From contig NZ_MCGQ01000014.1 in NCBI RefSeq assembly GCF_002242805.1, forward strand, positions 124,001 to 188,000: 64,000 bases of DNA. The letters run 5' to 3'. The position numbers and the translations under genes are program-made. Numbering within the stretch: the first letter of the stretch is position 1; the number at the start of each line of letters is the position of its first letter. Source of the DNA: Streptomyces diastatochromogenes (GTDB taxonomy: Bacteria > Actinomycetota > Actinomycetes > Streptomycetales > Streptomycetaceae). Under the pieces are notes generated by a model that saw only the letters and a program-made list of their open reading frames with translations, had not been told where the DNA came from and did not search any database. Below are positions 36,484-45,449 of this stretch, in pieces.

Positions 36484-37692
36484 ATGCGGGTGCGCTCCTA
36501 CCGGGCCCGTACGGCCGCTCTGTGTGCCGCCGCGCTGCTCGCCGCGACACTGCAGAGCACGACGGCCGCGGCCGTCCCGCCCCGGGACAACGGCTGTGCG
36601 AGCACCGGGGGCAAGCCCACCGGCCAGGCCCGCCAGGTCCTCGACATCGTGCGCAAGGCGCGCAGCGACCTCGACCTGAAGGCCGCGCTGGTCAGGGTCA
36701 CGCAGGACGGGCGGGACGTGGCCACCTTCGCGGACGGCGAGTCGATGAGCGGCGTGCCGGCCACCCCGGCGATGCACTTCCGGTCGGGCTCGGTCGCCAT
36801 CGCCTTCATGGGCACGGCGCTGCTCCGGCTCGTCGACGAGCACCGGGTGAGCCTGGACGACCCCGTCTCCCGCTGGCTGCCCGACCTGCCGCACGGCGAC
36901 AGGATCACCCTGCGGATGCTCGGCGACTCGACCTCGGGCCTGCACGACTACGTCACCGACCCGGCCTTCGTGAAGCAGCTCTACGCGGACCCGTTCCAGC
37001 ACTGGACGCCGCAGGAACTGGTCGGCTTCTCCCTCGCCCACCCCCTCTGGTACGACCCCGGCACCGGCTGGAGTTACTCGCACGCCAACTTCGTACTGCT
37101 GGGCCGCGCCCTGGCGGAGATCACCGGAACGCCGCTGGACAAGCTGCTGACGCAGCTCGTCATGGATCCCCTGGGGCTCGGTGAGACCCGCAACGGCTTC
37201 ACGCCCGAGATCCCGGCGCCCGTCCTGCACGCGTACGACGACGAACGCGGCCCCTACGAGGACGCCACCTACTGGGACCCCTCCTGGACCACCGCGCCCG
37301 GCGCCGTGCAGACCACCGACATCTGCGACCTGGCCCGCTCCGCCCAGGGCATCGGCTCGGGCCAACTGCTCACCCGCAGCTCCCGCCAGGTGCAGCTGAA
37401 CCCCGGCACGGTCGGCCTCGGCGCGCCGACCTCGACCTGCCCCGCCACCGTGTGCTTCAAGCAGACCGAGGACTTCCACTACGGGGTGGGCGTCGTCGTC
37501 AAGAACGGCTGGGTCCTGCAGAATCCGTCGTTCGCCGGCTTCGCGGCCGTACAGGCCTATCTGCCGGCGAGCCGGCTGGCCATCGCCGTGTCCACGACGG
37601 TCGGCAAGAAGGCCCCCGAGGGCAACACGGCCCAGACCATCACCGAGCGCATCGCGGCGGCCCTCGCCCCGGACCACCCGCTGACCGGCTGA
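36484..37692 (+). CDS. Secreted class C beta-lactamase-like protein, degenerate active site
   Basis: Protein of 402 residues with a signal peptide (R-V-R-S-Y-R-A-R then a hydrophobic core to A-A-A). The fold is that of D-Ala-D-Ala carboxypeptidase/class C serine hydrolases: R-S-G-S-V at the nucleophile helix, L-T-L-R-M-L-G-D-S-T-S-G-L and W-S-Y-S-H-A-N-F-V-L-L-G. In this family Ser-x-x-Lys is essential; here it reads S103-V-A-I106, so lysine is lost. Tyr-x-Asn reads Y198-S-H200. The third H/K-x-G motif is not recognisable. The rest of the fold is well kept, suggesting a binding or sensor role rather than recent decay. Cysteines near the C-terminus may form a disulfide. Confidence 0.85.
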   Translation: MRVRSYRARTAALCAAALLAATLQSTTAAAVPPRDNGCASTGGKPTGQARQVLDIVRKARSDLDLKAALVRVTQDGRDVATFADGESMSGVPATPAMHFRSGSVAIAFMGTALLRLVDEHRVSLDDPVSRWLPDLPHGDRITLRMLGDSTSGLHDYVTDPAFVKQLYADPFQHWTPQELVGFSLAHPLWYDPGTGWSYSHANFVLLGRALAEITGTPLDKLLTQLVMDPLGLGETRNGFTPEIPAPVLHAYDDERGPYEDATYWDPSWTTAPGAVQTTDICDLARSAQGIGSGQLLTRSSRQVQLNPGTVGLGAPTSTCPATVCFKQTEDFHYGVGVVVKNGWVLQNPSFAGFAAVQAYLPASRLAIAVSTTVGKKAPEGNTAQTITERIAAALAPDHPLTG

Positions 37693-37694
37693 CC

Positions 37695-38273
37695 TCAGCG
37701 GCCGGTGCGCACTCCGTCCAGCGCGATCGCGAGCACCCGATCGCGCTGGGCGTCGTCCTCGAACGCCGTCGCCGTGATGCCGGCCACCATCCGCAGCAGG
37801 TCGCCGAAGTCCATGTCCGCCCGGGCCACGCCCGCCTTCTGGGCGCGCTCCAGCAGCGGGCCGCCGGCCGCGTACATCGACTCGCGGCAGGCGATGAAGA
37901 TGTCCGACTCGTCGTTCAGGGCCTCACGGATCGCGCGCTTGGTGACCATGTAGCCCGCGAACCCGTCCAGCCAGGTCGTCAGGGCCTCCCACGGTTCCCG
38001 GTCCGCCAGCTCTACGGCCGCCCGGCACAGGGCGTTCACCTCGTCCGCGTAGACGGACTCGAAGAGGTCGCGGCGGGTGGGGAAGTTCCGGTACAGGGTG
38101 CCGATGCCGACGGCCGCGCGGCGGGCGATGTCCTCCAGGGAGGCCTCCGCGCCGTGCTCGGCGAACGCCTCGCGGGCGGCCGCGAGCAGGGCGTCGTAGT
38201 TGCGGGCGGCGTCCTTACGGTGCGGCCGGCGGGTCGCGACGATCTCGCTGACGGGGAACGGCGTGGCCGTCAC
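37695..38273 (-). CDS. TetR-family transcriptional regulator
   Basis: Protein of 192 residues from a GTG with GGGAGG upstream. The DNA-binding part has A-S-L-E-D-I-A-R-R-A-A-V-G-I-G-T-L-Y-R-N-F-P-T-R-R-D-L, and the C-terminal helices form the ligand pocket. It is divergent from an MFS drug transporter at 38515; two inverted repeats lie between them. By position it is the repressor of that pump, and probably of itself. Confidence 0.93.
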   Translation of the reverse strand: MTATPFPVSEIVATRRPHRKDAARNYDALLAAAREAFAEHGAEASLEDIARRAAVGIGTLYRNFPTRRDLFESVYADEVNALCRAAVELADREPWEALTTWLDGFAGYMVTKRAIREALNDESDIFIACRESMYAAGGPLLERAQKAGVARADMDFGDLLRMVAGITATAFEDDAQRDRVLAIALDGVRTGR

Positions 38274-38303
38274 TGCTGCCTCCCGGAAGGGATTCGGTTG
38301 AAC

Positions 38304-38342
38304 CGGAGGTGTGCCTCCGCTACAGTGGAGGGGTACCTCCAC
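38304..38342. promoter_or_regulatory. Two inverted repeats, likely TetR operators
   Basis: CGGAGG-TGTG-CCTCCG (38304-38319) and GTGGAGG-GGTA-CCTCCAC (38325-38342) are two perfect inverted repeats with the same GGAGG-N4-CCTCC core, six bases apart. They lie just upstream of the TetR start and between the divergent genes. Confidence 0.65.
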
Positions 38343-38514
38343 TTTAGCAGTGCGGGGGTGGCTTCGCCGTGGACGGACGCGTCCCGGCGCCGGCCCTCCC
38401 GCACCCCGGTGAGCACGGGCCCTGCGCATGGCGCACCGCCCGCCCCCCCCGGGAGGCACCCACACTCCACCTCCTCCTCCACCCTCCGCGTTCCGATTCC
38501 GGAGAGGCTTCTTC

Positions 38515-39942
38515 ATGCCCCGCAAGTCCACCCGCCTCACCTTCGCGGTCCTCGCGACCGGTGCCGGCGTGTTCGCCATGCTGCAGTCGCTGATCGCGCC
38601 CGCCCTGCCGACCGTCCAGCACGCCCTGCACACCTCGCAGTCCACCGCGACCTGGGTGATGACGGCGTACCTGCTGTCCGCCTCGGTCTTCACCCCGATC
38701 CTCGGCCGCGCCGGCGACCTCGTCGGCAAGAAGCGCACTCTCGTTGCGGTCCTGGTGACCGTGCTGGCCGGCTGTCTCGTCGCCGCGCTCGCCCCCAACA
38801 TCGGCGTGCTGATCGTCGCCCGGGTCGTCCAGGGCGTGGGCGGCGCCCTCTTCCCGCTCTCCTTCGGCATCATCCGCGACGAGTTCGCCGCGTCCGAGGT
38901 GAGCGGAAGCATCAGCAACCTGTCCGCCGTGATCGCCGCGGGCGGCGGTGTCGGCATGGTGGCCGCCGGGCCCATCGTCTCCGCGCTCGACTACCGCTGG
39001 CTGTTCTGGATCCCGGTGGCCATCGTCGCCGCGACCGTCCTGATCGCCCTGCGCTACATCCCCGAGTCACCCAACAAGGCCCAGGGAAAGGTCAGTTGGC
39101 TGGGTGCCATGCTGCTCTCCGCCTGGCTGGTGGCCCTCCTGCTGCCGCTGAGCCAGGCCGGGCAGTGGGGTTGGGGATCGGCGAAGGTGCTCGGCCTGTT
39201 CGCCGCCGCCGTCCTGTTGTTCGCGCTGTGGCTGACCACCGAGGCCCGCTCCCACAGCCCCCTCATCGACCTGCGCGTGATGCGCCTGCCCGCGGTGTGG
39301 ACGACCAACGCGGCCGCCCTGCTGTTCGGCGCGGGCATGTACGCGATCTGGTCCTTCCTGCCGGGCTTCGTCCAGACACCGACCGCGGCCGGCTACGGCT
39401 TCGGCGCGAGCGTCGCCGAGTCCGGCCTGCTCATGCTGCCGATGCTCGTCGCGATGTTCCTGTCGGGCGTCCTGTCCGGGCGGCTCGAACCCCGCGTCGG
39501 CGCCAAGGCGTTGCTCACCGCGGGCGCCGCACTCGGCGCACTGGCCTGCGGCTTCCTGACCCTCTGGCATGAGGGGCAGTGGCAGATCGCTGTCGTCGCG
39601 GGCCTCTTCGGCCTCGGCATCGGACTCGCCTTCGCCTCGATGGCCAACCTGATCGTGGGCAGTGTCCCGCCCGAGCAGACCGGCGCGGCCACGGGCATGA
39701 ACGCCAACATCCGCACCATCGGCGGCTCCATCGGCGCCGCGCTCACCAGCGTCCTGGTCACCGCCCGCCTCCAGCCCTCCGGCCTGCCCTACGCCTCCGG
39801 CTACACGCACGGCTGGGGCCTGCTCGCCCTCCTCTGCCTGGCCGCGACCGGCGCCGCCCTCCTCGTCCCGGTCCGCCGCGCCGGCCGTACGACGGACCCC
39901 GTTCCGGCGGGGGCGCAACGCGAACCCGTGCGCGTGCGGTAG
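38515..39942 (+). CDS. MFS transporter, DHA2 (14-TM) drug efflux type
   Basis: Protein of 475 residues with about 14 membrane segments. Motif A is G-R-A-G-D-L-V-G-K-K-R-T, and motif B, R-V-V-Q-G-V-G-G-A, follows. GGAGAGG precedes the ATG at 38515; I rejected the longer frame from 38428, which adds a Pro-rich string. DHA2 pumps of the EmrB/QacA type export drugs or metabolites by proton exchange. Its control by the divergent TetR gene suggests response to a toxic ligand. Confidence 0.93.
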   Translation: MPRKSTRLTFAVLATGAGVFAMLQSLIAPALPTVQHALHTSQSTATWVMTAYLLSASVFTPILGRAGDLVGKKRTLVAVLVTVLAGCLVAALAPNIGVLIVARVVQGVGGALFPLSFGIIRDEFAASEVSGSISNLSAVIAAGGGVGMVAAGPIVSALDYRWLFWIPVAIVAATVLIALRYIPESPNKAQGKVSWLGAMLLSAWLVALLLPLSQAGQWGWGSAKVLGLFAAAVLLFALWLTTEARSHSPLIDLRVMRLPAVWTTNAAALLFGAGMYAIWSFLPGFVQTPTAAGYGFGASVAESGLLMLPMLVAMFLSGVLSGRLEPRVGAKALLTAGAALGALACGFLTLWHEGQWQIAVVAGLFGLGIGLAFASMANLIVGSVPPEQTGAATGMNANIRTIGGSIGAALTSVLVTARLQPSGLPYASGYTHGWGLLALLCLAATGAALLVPVRRAGRTTDPVPAGAQREPVRVR

Positions 39943-39987
39943 GGTTGACCTGCGTGATCACGCGGAACACCCCGCGTGAGCCCGCAA

Positions 39988-40061
<74 letters not shown>

Positions 40062-40079
40062 CTCTGCTTTGCGCAGGTC

Positions 40080-40115
40080 GAAGGCCGTTCTCTCATGAAT
40101 GAGAGGGCGGCCTTC
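40080..40115. terminator. Bidirectional terminator of tRNA-Pro and the NTPase gene
   Basis: GAAGGCCG (40080-40087) pairs with CGGCCTTC (40108-40115), with an inner CTCTCAT/ATGAGAG stem. The right part overlaps the stop codon of the converging NTPase gene. Confidence 0.85.
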
Positions 40116-40653
40116 CGTGCGTCCGGGGCCCCCGCAGCCGGGCCGCGAGCTGCCCGGGCAGGCCGTCTCGGTTGGCCGGGGTGAGGTGGACGACCTCGAT
40201 GTCGGCGCGCCGCTTGAGGGCGTCGGTGAACGGATCGCGGTGCGCGTGGACCGTGGCGACGACGTCGATGTCCGCGGCGAACAGCGTGATGACCGCTTCC
40301 CGGAACGCCGTGCAGGCCAGTTCCATCCGCCCCAGCTCGTCGATGAGCACCAGTCGCCCGGTCGCCTCCTCGGCTGCTGCCGGCCGTAGCGACGGCAGTG
40401 CCAGTCGTTCCATGACGCCCAGGTCGACGCCGTATTTCCCCACCCGCGGCGGACCGGGGAGGTCGACGTGGGCGAGCACGTCCCGCCGGCCTGCCAGGGT
40501 CTCCAGGGCGAAACCGACCCGGTTGCCGGACTGCCGGATCTCCTCCGTGGTGAAACCGGTGGCCGCACGGGCGGGCAGCAGCGCGGCCAGCCGGCGGAGG
40601 GCGGTCGTCTTGCCCGCGCCGGGGCGGCCCTCCAGCAGGATCCTCGTCGGCAT
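40093..40653 (-). CDS. Nucleoside-triphosphatase, THEP1-like
   Basis: Protein of 186 residues. Walker A is E-G-R-P-G-A-G-K-T-T near the start, and Walker B with the THEP1 signature is L-V-L-I-D-E-L-G-R-M-E. A G-F-T-T-E-E-I-R switch also fits PF03266. Such proteins hydrolyse NTPs and are implicated in RNA or nucleotide metabolism; the cellular role is unclear. I chose the ATG at 40653; the open frame extends to 40770 without similarity. It converges on tRNA-Pro and ends inside its terminator. Confidence 0.85.
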   Translation of the reverse strand: MPTRILLEGRPGAGKTTALRRLAALLPARAATGFTTEEIRQSGNRVGFALETLAGRRDVLAHVDLPGPPRVGKYGVDLGVMERLALPSLRPAAAEEATGRLVLIDELGRMELACTAFREAVITLFAADIDVVATVHAHRDPFTDALKRRADIEVVHLTPANRDGLPGQLAARLRGPRTHGRPPSHS

Positions 40654-40821
40654 GCCGCCATCTTCATCCCCGCTCCCGAGGGCGGCCGGGTGGTGTCGGC
40701 CGAACGGGCGATGCGGCGTGTGGCCCGGAGCCGTCTCGGTGCCTCTTGCATGTTCTATGGCATACAGCATAAGTTACCTATCGGTAGTGTCGGTGAGTGG
40801 CCGAGAAGGGCCGGTGAAGGT

Positions 40822-41439
40822 GTGAGTCCGCGCAAGAGTGACAGCCGGGAGCGGATGGTCCTCGGTGCCGCCGCCCTGCTGGGCGAGTACGGCGTCGGTG
40901 CGACCAGCATCGACCGGGTCCTCGCGCACACCGGTGCTCCGCGCGGGTCGGTCTACCACCACTTCCCGGGCGGTCGCGCCCAGTTGATCGACGAGGCGGT
41001 GGCGCGGGCCGGCGACTACATCGCGGACCTCATCGACGCCGCGACGCGGGCCGACGACGTGACGGAAGCGATCGACGCGTTCTTCGCCCTGTGGCGGGAA
41101 CGGCTCGTGCAGAGCGACTTCCGGTCCGGCTGCCCGATCGTGGCGGTGGCCGTGGAGACCAACGACGAGGCTCCGCAACTGGCCCGCTCCGCCGCCGAGG
41201 TCTTCGCTCGCTGGCGAGAGGCGCTGGCCGGCGTGTTCCTCCGCAACGGCCTGCCCGAGGGACGGAGCAGGAGGCTGGCCGCCTTCGTCATCGCCGCGGT
41301 CGAGGGCGCCGTGATCATGTGCCGGGCCGAACGCGGCACCGCCCCCCTGGACGACGCCGCCGCCGAGATCCACGACCTGCTGGTTCATGCCCTGTCCGAC
41401 CGGCCCGACCCCGATCCCGGTCACGGCACCCGCTCGTGA
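40822..41439 (+). CDS. TetR-family transcriptional regulator (LmrA/YxaF type)
   Basis: Protein of 205 residues from a GTG with GGTGAAGG upstream. The helix-turn-helix is A-T-S-I-D-R-V-L-A-H-T-G-A-P-R-G-S-V-Y-H-H-F-P-G-G. The C-terminal domain, with G-C-P-I-V-A-V-A-V-E, is that of the LmrA/YxaF group. The upstream region has a TACC-TATC-GGTA repeat (around 40776-40787) that could be its own operator. It heads a run of genes on the plus strand: a crotonase 23 bp downstream, then a thioesterase and an SDR, which it may control. Confidence 0.9.
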   Translation: MSPRKSDSRERMVLGAAALLGEYGVGATSIDRVLAHTGAPRGSVYHHFPGGRAQLIDEAVARAGDYIADLIDAATRADDVTEAIDAFFALWRERLVQSDFRSGCPIVAVAVETNDEAPQLARSAAEVFARWREALAGVFLRNGLPEGRSRRLAAFVIAAVEGAVIMCRAERGTAPLDDAAAEIHDLLVHALSDRPDPDPGHGTRS

Positions 41440-41462
41440 CCGCCCAACCCGAGGGAGCCGCC

Positions 41463-42134
41463 ATGCCCGCACTCGACCGTCAGGGCGACGTCTTCGTCCT
41501 CGACCTCGGAGACGGCGAGAACCGTTTCCACCCCGACTGGCTCGCCGCCGTCGACGCCGCGCTCGACGAGGTGGAGAAGGCGGACGGGCCGCGCGCCCTG
41601 GTGACCGCCGCGACGGGCAAGTTCTACTCCAACGGCCTCGACCTGGACTGGCTGTTCGCCCACGCCGACCAGCACCAGGACTACGTCGTCTCCGTGCACG
41701 CGCTGTTCGCCCGGCTGCTGTCCCTGCCGGTGGTCACCGTGGCGGCACTGCAGGGGCACACCTTCGCCGCCGGCGCGATGTTCTCGCTGGCCCACGACTT
41801 CCGGGTGATGCGCGCCGACCGCGGCTTCTGGTGCCTGCCCGAGGCCGACATCAACATCCCCTTCACGCCCGGCATGTCCGCCCTCATCCAGTCCCGGCTC
41901 ACCCCGCGGACCGCCCACGAGGCCATGGTCACCGCCCGCCGCTACGGCGGCCACGACGCCCTGGCCGCCGGCATCGTCGACCACACCGCCGACGAGGACG
42001 CCGTACGCACGACGGCCGTCGGGATCGCGCAGGCCCAGGCCGCCAAGGCGGGCGACACCCTCGCCACCATCAAGGCCCGCATGTACGCACCGGTCCTCGC
42101 CGCCCTGCGCGACACGGCCAACCCCCTGGGCTGA
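41463..42134 (+). CDS. Enoyl-CoA hydratase/isomerase family protein
   Basis: Protein of 223 residues, a short crotonase-fold member. The first oxyanion segment is G-K-F-Y-S-N-G-L-D-L-D-W and the second is A-L-Q-G-H-T-F-A-A-G-A-M. The usual E-x-x-x-x-x-x-P-E glutamates are not both evident, so hydratase activity is uncertain. The arrangement resembles the delta3,delta2-enoyl-CoA isomerase (Eci/PEC) type. GAGGGAG precedes the ATG. It lies between a TetR gene and a thioesterase. Confidence 0.88.
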   Translation: MPALDRQGDVFVLDLGDGENRFHPDWLAAVDAALDEVEKADGPRALVTAATGKFYSNGLDLDWLFAHADQHQDYVVSVHALFARLLSLPVVTVAALQGHTFAAGAMFSLAHDFRVMRADRGFWCLPEADINIPFTPGMSALIQSRLTPRTAHEAMVTARRYGGHDALAAGIVDHTADEDAVRTTAVGIAQAQAAKAGDTLATIKARMYAPVLAALRDTANPLG

Positions 42135-42212
42135 CGGCCCCTCCCCTCTGCTCTGGCGATGGCCAGGGACGCCGCACACCAACTCGACCAGCACCACAGC
42201 AAGGAGCACCCC

Positions 42213-42671
42213 GTGTCCACGACCGACCTCACCGCCTTGTCCGGCCTGGAGCTGATGCGCTGGATACAGTCCGTGCGGCCGACCGAAGCCGACATCCCCT
42301 CGATCGGCAGGCTGTTGGGCATGCGGTTCGACGAAGTGGAGCACGGCCGTATCGTCATGTCGCTCGACACCCGGCCCGACTTCGCCAACCCCCTCGGCAC
42401 CGTCCACGGCGGCATCGGGGCCACCCTCCTGGACTCCGTCATGGGATGCGCGGTGCACACCACGCTGCCCGCGGGTGTCGCCTACACGACCCTCGAACTC
42501 AAGGTCAACTACATCCGGGCCGCGCACACCGGCGGTCAGAAGCTCGTCGCGGAGGGCAACGTCATCCACGTCGGCCGCCGCACCGCCACGGCGGAGGGCA
42601 AGGTCGTGGACGACCAGGGGAAGCTGATCGCCCACGCCACCACGACCTGCCTCATCCTCGGCCGCGACTGA
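42213..42671 (+). CDS. PaaI-family hotdog thioesterase
   Basis: Protein of 152 residues. The GTG at 42213 has AAGGAG seven bases upstream and is preferred over the earlier in-frame start at 42159. The hotdog motif N-P-L-G-T-V-H-G-G-I-G-A-T-L-L-D-S-V-M-G carries the catalytic residues of the PaaI group. T-L-E-L-K-V-N-Y-I-R-A follows. These enzymes cleave acyl-CoA thioesters. It probably forms a unit with the preceding crotonase. Confidence 0.92.
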   Translation: MSTTDLTALSGLELMRWIQSVRPTEADIPSIGRLLGMRFDEVEHGRIVMSLDTRPDFANPLGTVHGGIGATLLDSVMGCAVHTTLPAGVAYTTLELKVNYIRAAHTGGQKLVAEGNVIHVGRRTATAEGKVVDDQGKLIAHATTTCLILGRD

Positions 42672-42858
42672 GGACCCAGCTGCCGTGAACAAGGGCTGTC
42701 GTCACGTGGTCCTCGGCGTGCCCGACCTCTCGTCTGCGCCGAACGGGCGTTACCGCACCACACCGCCGGCGAACACGCAGTTCAACATCGTCTCCGTGGC
42801 ACTCTGACCTCGCCAGCCCAACAGCAAGACAGCACGGCACAGCGAGGACGGAAATCCC

Positions 42859-43608
42859 ATGAGGCTTTCGCACAAGGTCGCCGTCGTCACCGGCGCTTCG
42901 AAGGGGATCGGCGCCGGCATCGCGCAGGCCCTGGCCGCGGAGGGGGCGAGCGTGGTCGTGAACTACGCCAGCTCGCGGGACGCGGCGCAGAAGGTGGTCG
43001 CCGGGATCGTCGAGGACGGCGGTAAGGCGGTCGCCGTACAGGGCGATGTCAGCAAGGCCGACGAGGCCCGGGGGATCGCGGAGGCCGCCGTGCGCGAGTT
43101 CGGCGGGCTCGACGTGCTCGTGAACAACTCGGGTGTCTACGAGTTCGCCGACCTGGCCGGCGTCACCGAGGCGAGTTTCCGCCGCGTGTTCGACATCGAC
43201 GTGCTGGGGCTGATCCTGGTGACGAAGGAGGCCGTGGCCCGGATGAACGACGGTGGCTGCGTCATCAACATCAGCTCGCTGGCGTCGACGCTGAACCTGC
43301 CGGGCAGCCTGGTGTACAGCGCCGCCAAGCACGCGGTGGACGGCATCACCTACGTCCTGGCCAAGGAACTCGCCCCGCGCGACATCCGTGTCAACGGGAT
43401 CAACCCGGGGCTGATCGAGACCGAGGGCTCCCGCGCGGCGGGCTTCGTCGGCGATGCCCGTGGCGAATCGGAGTTTGCGGCCGACGTCGATCTGGGCCGT
43501 GCGGGCACCCCGCAGGACATCGCGAGCATCGTGACGTTCCTGGCCAGCGGCGACTCCAACTGGGTCACGGGCCAGTCCATCGTCGCCAACGGCGTGCAGG
43601 TCGTATGA
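42859..43608 (+). CDS. SDR family oxidoreductase (glucose-1-dehydrogenase-like)
   Basis: Protein of 249 residues. The cofactor motif is T-G-A-S-K-G-I-G; N-N-S-G, the catalytic Ser in I-N-I-S-S-L-A-S and Y-S-A-A-K are in place, with a C-terminal V-T-G-Q-S-I-V-A-N-G. It is a standard classical SDR, with a typical ketoreductase or sugar dehydrogenase layout. A gap of 187 bp from the thioesterase holds no clear gene. It converges on the trypsin/WD40 remnant, four bases away. Confidence 0.93.
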   Translation: MRLSHKVAVVTGASKGIGAGIAQALAAEGASVVVNYASSRDAAQKVVAGIVEDGGKAVAVQGDVSKADEARGIAEAAVREFGGLDVLVNNSGVYEFADLAGVTEASFRRVFDIDVLGLILVTKEAVARMNDGGCVINISSLASTLNLPGSLVYSAAKHAVDGITYVLAKELAPRDIRVNGINPGLIETEGSRAAGFVGDARGESEFAADVDLGRAGTPQDIASIVTFLASGDSNWVTGQSIVANGVQVV

Positions 43609-43612
43609 GCCG

Positions 43613-45230
43613 TCACCCCATCAGTTCCGGCCGGCCGGGATTCGACTCGGTCGAGTGCGGCCCCGGCTCCGGGCAGAGCGGCCCTTCCGGTACCTCGACC
43701 GGCAGCCCCGAGCGTTGCCCAGCCGTCAGTTCGCGGTAGCCGATGACGGCGCAGAGGGCGTCGCGCCACACGTCGAGGTCCAGGCGGAGCGGGGCGCTGC
43801 GGCCGTAGCCGTCGGTGTACAGCAGGGTCCGGCCGTCGTTCGAGACGGCCCGGAAGATGTACGGCTTGTATGTCGGGGGCGTCGGGCCGAGGTCGTAGAC
43901 GTCCTCCTCCCTGGTTGGGTCCCCGAGCCGGTAGAGATGGATCAGGCCATGGCTGGCCAGCAGGAACGTGTTCTTGGTGGGGAAGCCGAGCGCGAACTGC
44001 CCGCTGTCGTCTCCCAGTCCCACGGGCCCGATCACCCTGCCCAGCGGTTCCCGGCGCCACATTTCCACCGCTCCGCCCCTGCGCAGCAGCGCGAAGTACC
44101 GGCCGTCCGGGGCGAACCCCACGGTGTTGGTGTCCGTCCCCGTGCGCAGCGTGGCTTGTGTGCGGCCGTCGGCCAGGTCGACCACGCGTACGTCCCGCTT
44201 GCCCCACACGGTGACCGCGACCCGGCCCAGCTCGGGGTATCGGGCCACCATCAGGTTCGGTGAACCGTTTTCCCAGGTCGGGTGGGGGGCCTTGGCGTCG
44301 TACCGCGCCAGCTGCCGTCCGCCGGCCGTGTCCCAGCGCTGGATCACCGTGCCGGAGACCGTGATCAGACTCCCCGACCGCTCGAAGAAGTAGCTGATGT
44401 TCCCCTTAGCCGGACGGGCCGACCAAACAGGTCCACCGCTGACCGGTGACCCGCTCCGCCAGCTCGGCGCTCTCCGCCGCCCGGCCGTGGAAGCGGCCCG
44501 CGTCGGCCTCGCGGAAGGCGGCCAGGCCCCGGAACGGCGACGGCGGCAGGGCGAGCGCGCGCAGCCCGGGCTGAGCGGCGACCAACGTGCCGGTCGGGAT
44601 CAGATAGCCGGCGGGCGGCTCACCCGCCTCGGCCACGGTGATCATGCCGACCACGCCGCCGAGTTCGTCGTCCCACACGGGGCTGCCGCTGAACCCGCCG
44701 GTGACCCGGTAACCACCGCTCGCCGCGAGGTCGGCCTGCACCCAGCCGCCGGCCTGCCGGGCGCGCAGCACCCCCGAGTGCCAGGCCCCGCCCGGCCGCC
44801 CCACGGGAAACCCGAAGGCGCGCGCGGGATGCCCCCAGGTGTCGCTCGCCTCGACCAGGCGCACCGGCCGCGCCCCCGGTAACGGCGACACCAGCCGCAG
44901 GACCGCGATGTCCCCCGCCCCGGAGTCCTGCGCGGGCACCCAGCGCTCGACACGGGCGCTCGCGCGGGGCGGGGACGAGGGGTCCGGCTCGGGCGGAGCC
45001 TCGGCCAAGGGCAGGTCGACGACGACCTCCGCGCCGGTGGGCGGCCGCGCGCCGTCCCGCAGACCGAGCGCGGCGGAGACGACATGCGCGCAGGTGAAGG
45101 CGAGGTCGTCGGTGACGAGGAAACCGACACCGCGGGGGCCGCCCTGCGCGTCGCTGATCCGCAGCAGGGCCGCCGCCAGCGTGGCGGGTCCCGGTCCCGT
45201 GCTGTCCGGCCGGCGCACGGCGGCGGTCAC
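43613..45230 (-). pseudogene. Trypsin-nSTAND NTPase-WD40 gene with internal deletion
   Basis: The 5-prime part (45230-44406, GTG with GGAGCAGGC) encodes a trypsin-like domain with a full triad: F-T-C-A-H, G-A-G-D-I-A-V-L and G-F-S-G-S-P. The start of an nSTAND1 NTPase follows: P-F-R-G-L-A-A-F, then V-G-P-S-G of the P-loop, and the frame stops at once. The 3-prime part (about 44400-43613), in another frame, encodes WD40-like blades with F-A-P-D-G-R-Y and R-L-G-D and a closing tail. Intact relatives are usually over 1,200 residues; here most of the NTPase and the early WD40 blades are missing and the two ends are joined out of frame at the P-loop. It is a remnant, though the trypsin part could still be made. 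Confidence 0.8.
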
Positions 45231-45449
45231 GCCTGCTCCGGCATAGCGGCTGTGGGCTTCTGCGCGATGGCCACACCGACCGTTTCCCTCGCCTGCCCGA
45301 AGGCTCCCCCGAGCGGAAGTTCCACCCCACACGTCACGTGCCCGGCCCCCTCCCGGCCACCCGACCGGGAGGCCCCCTGTCCAGGGTGCCCTGTACCGGC
45401 GGTCACGACTCCCGCAACGGCACACACCTGCACCACACCTGCACCAAGG

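Noticed and set aside
42684..42806. Short ORF of 40 codons between the thioesterase and SDR genes
   Set aside because: It lacks a ribosome site and shows neither the leader-peptide signature nor another recognisable motif.
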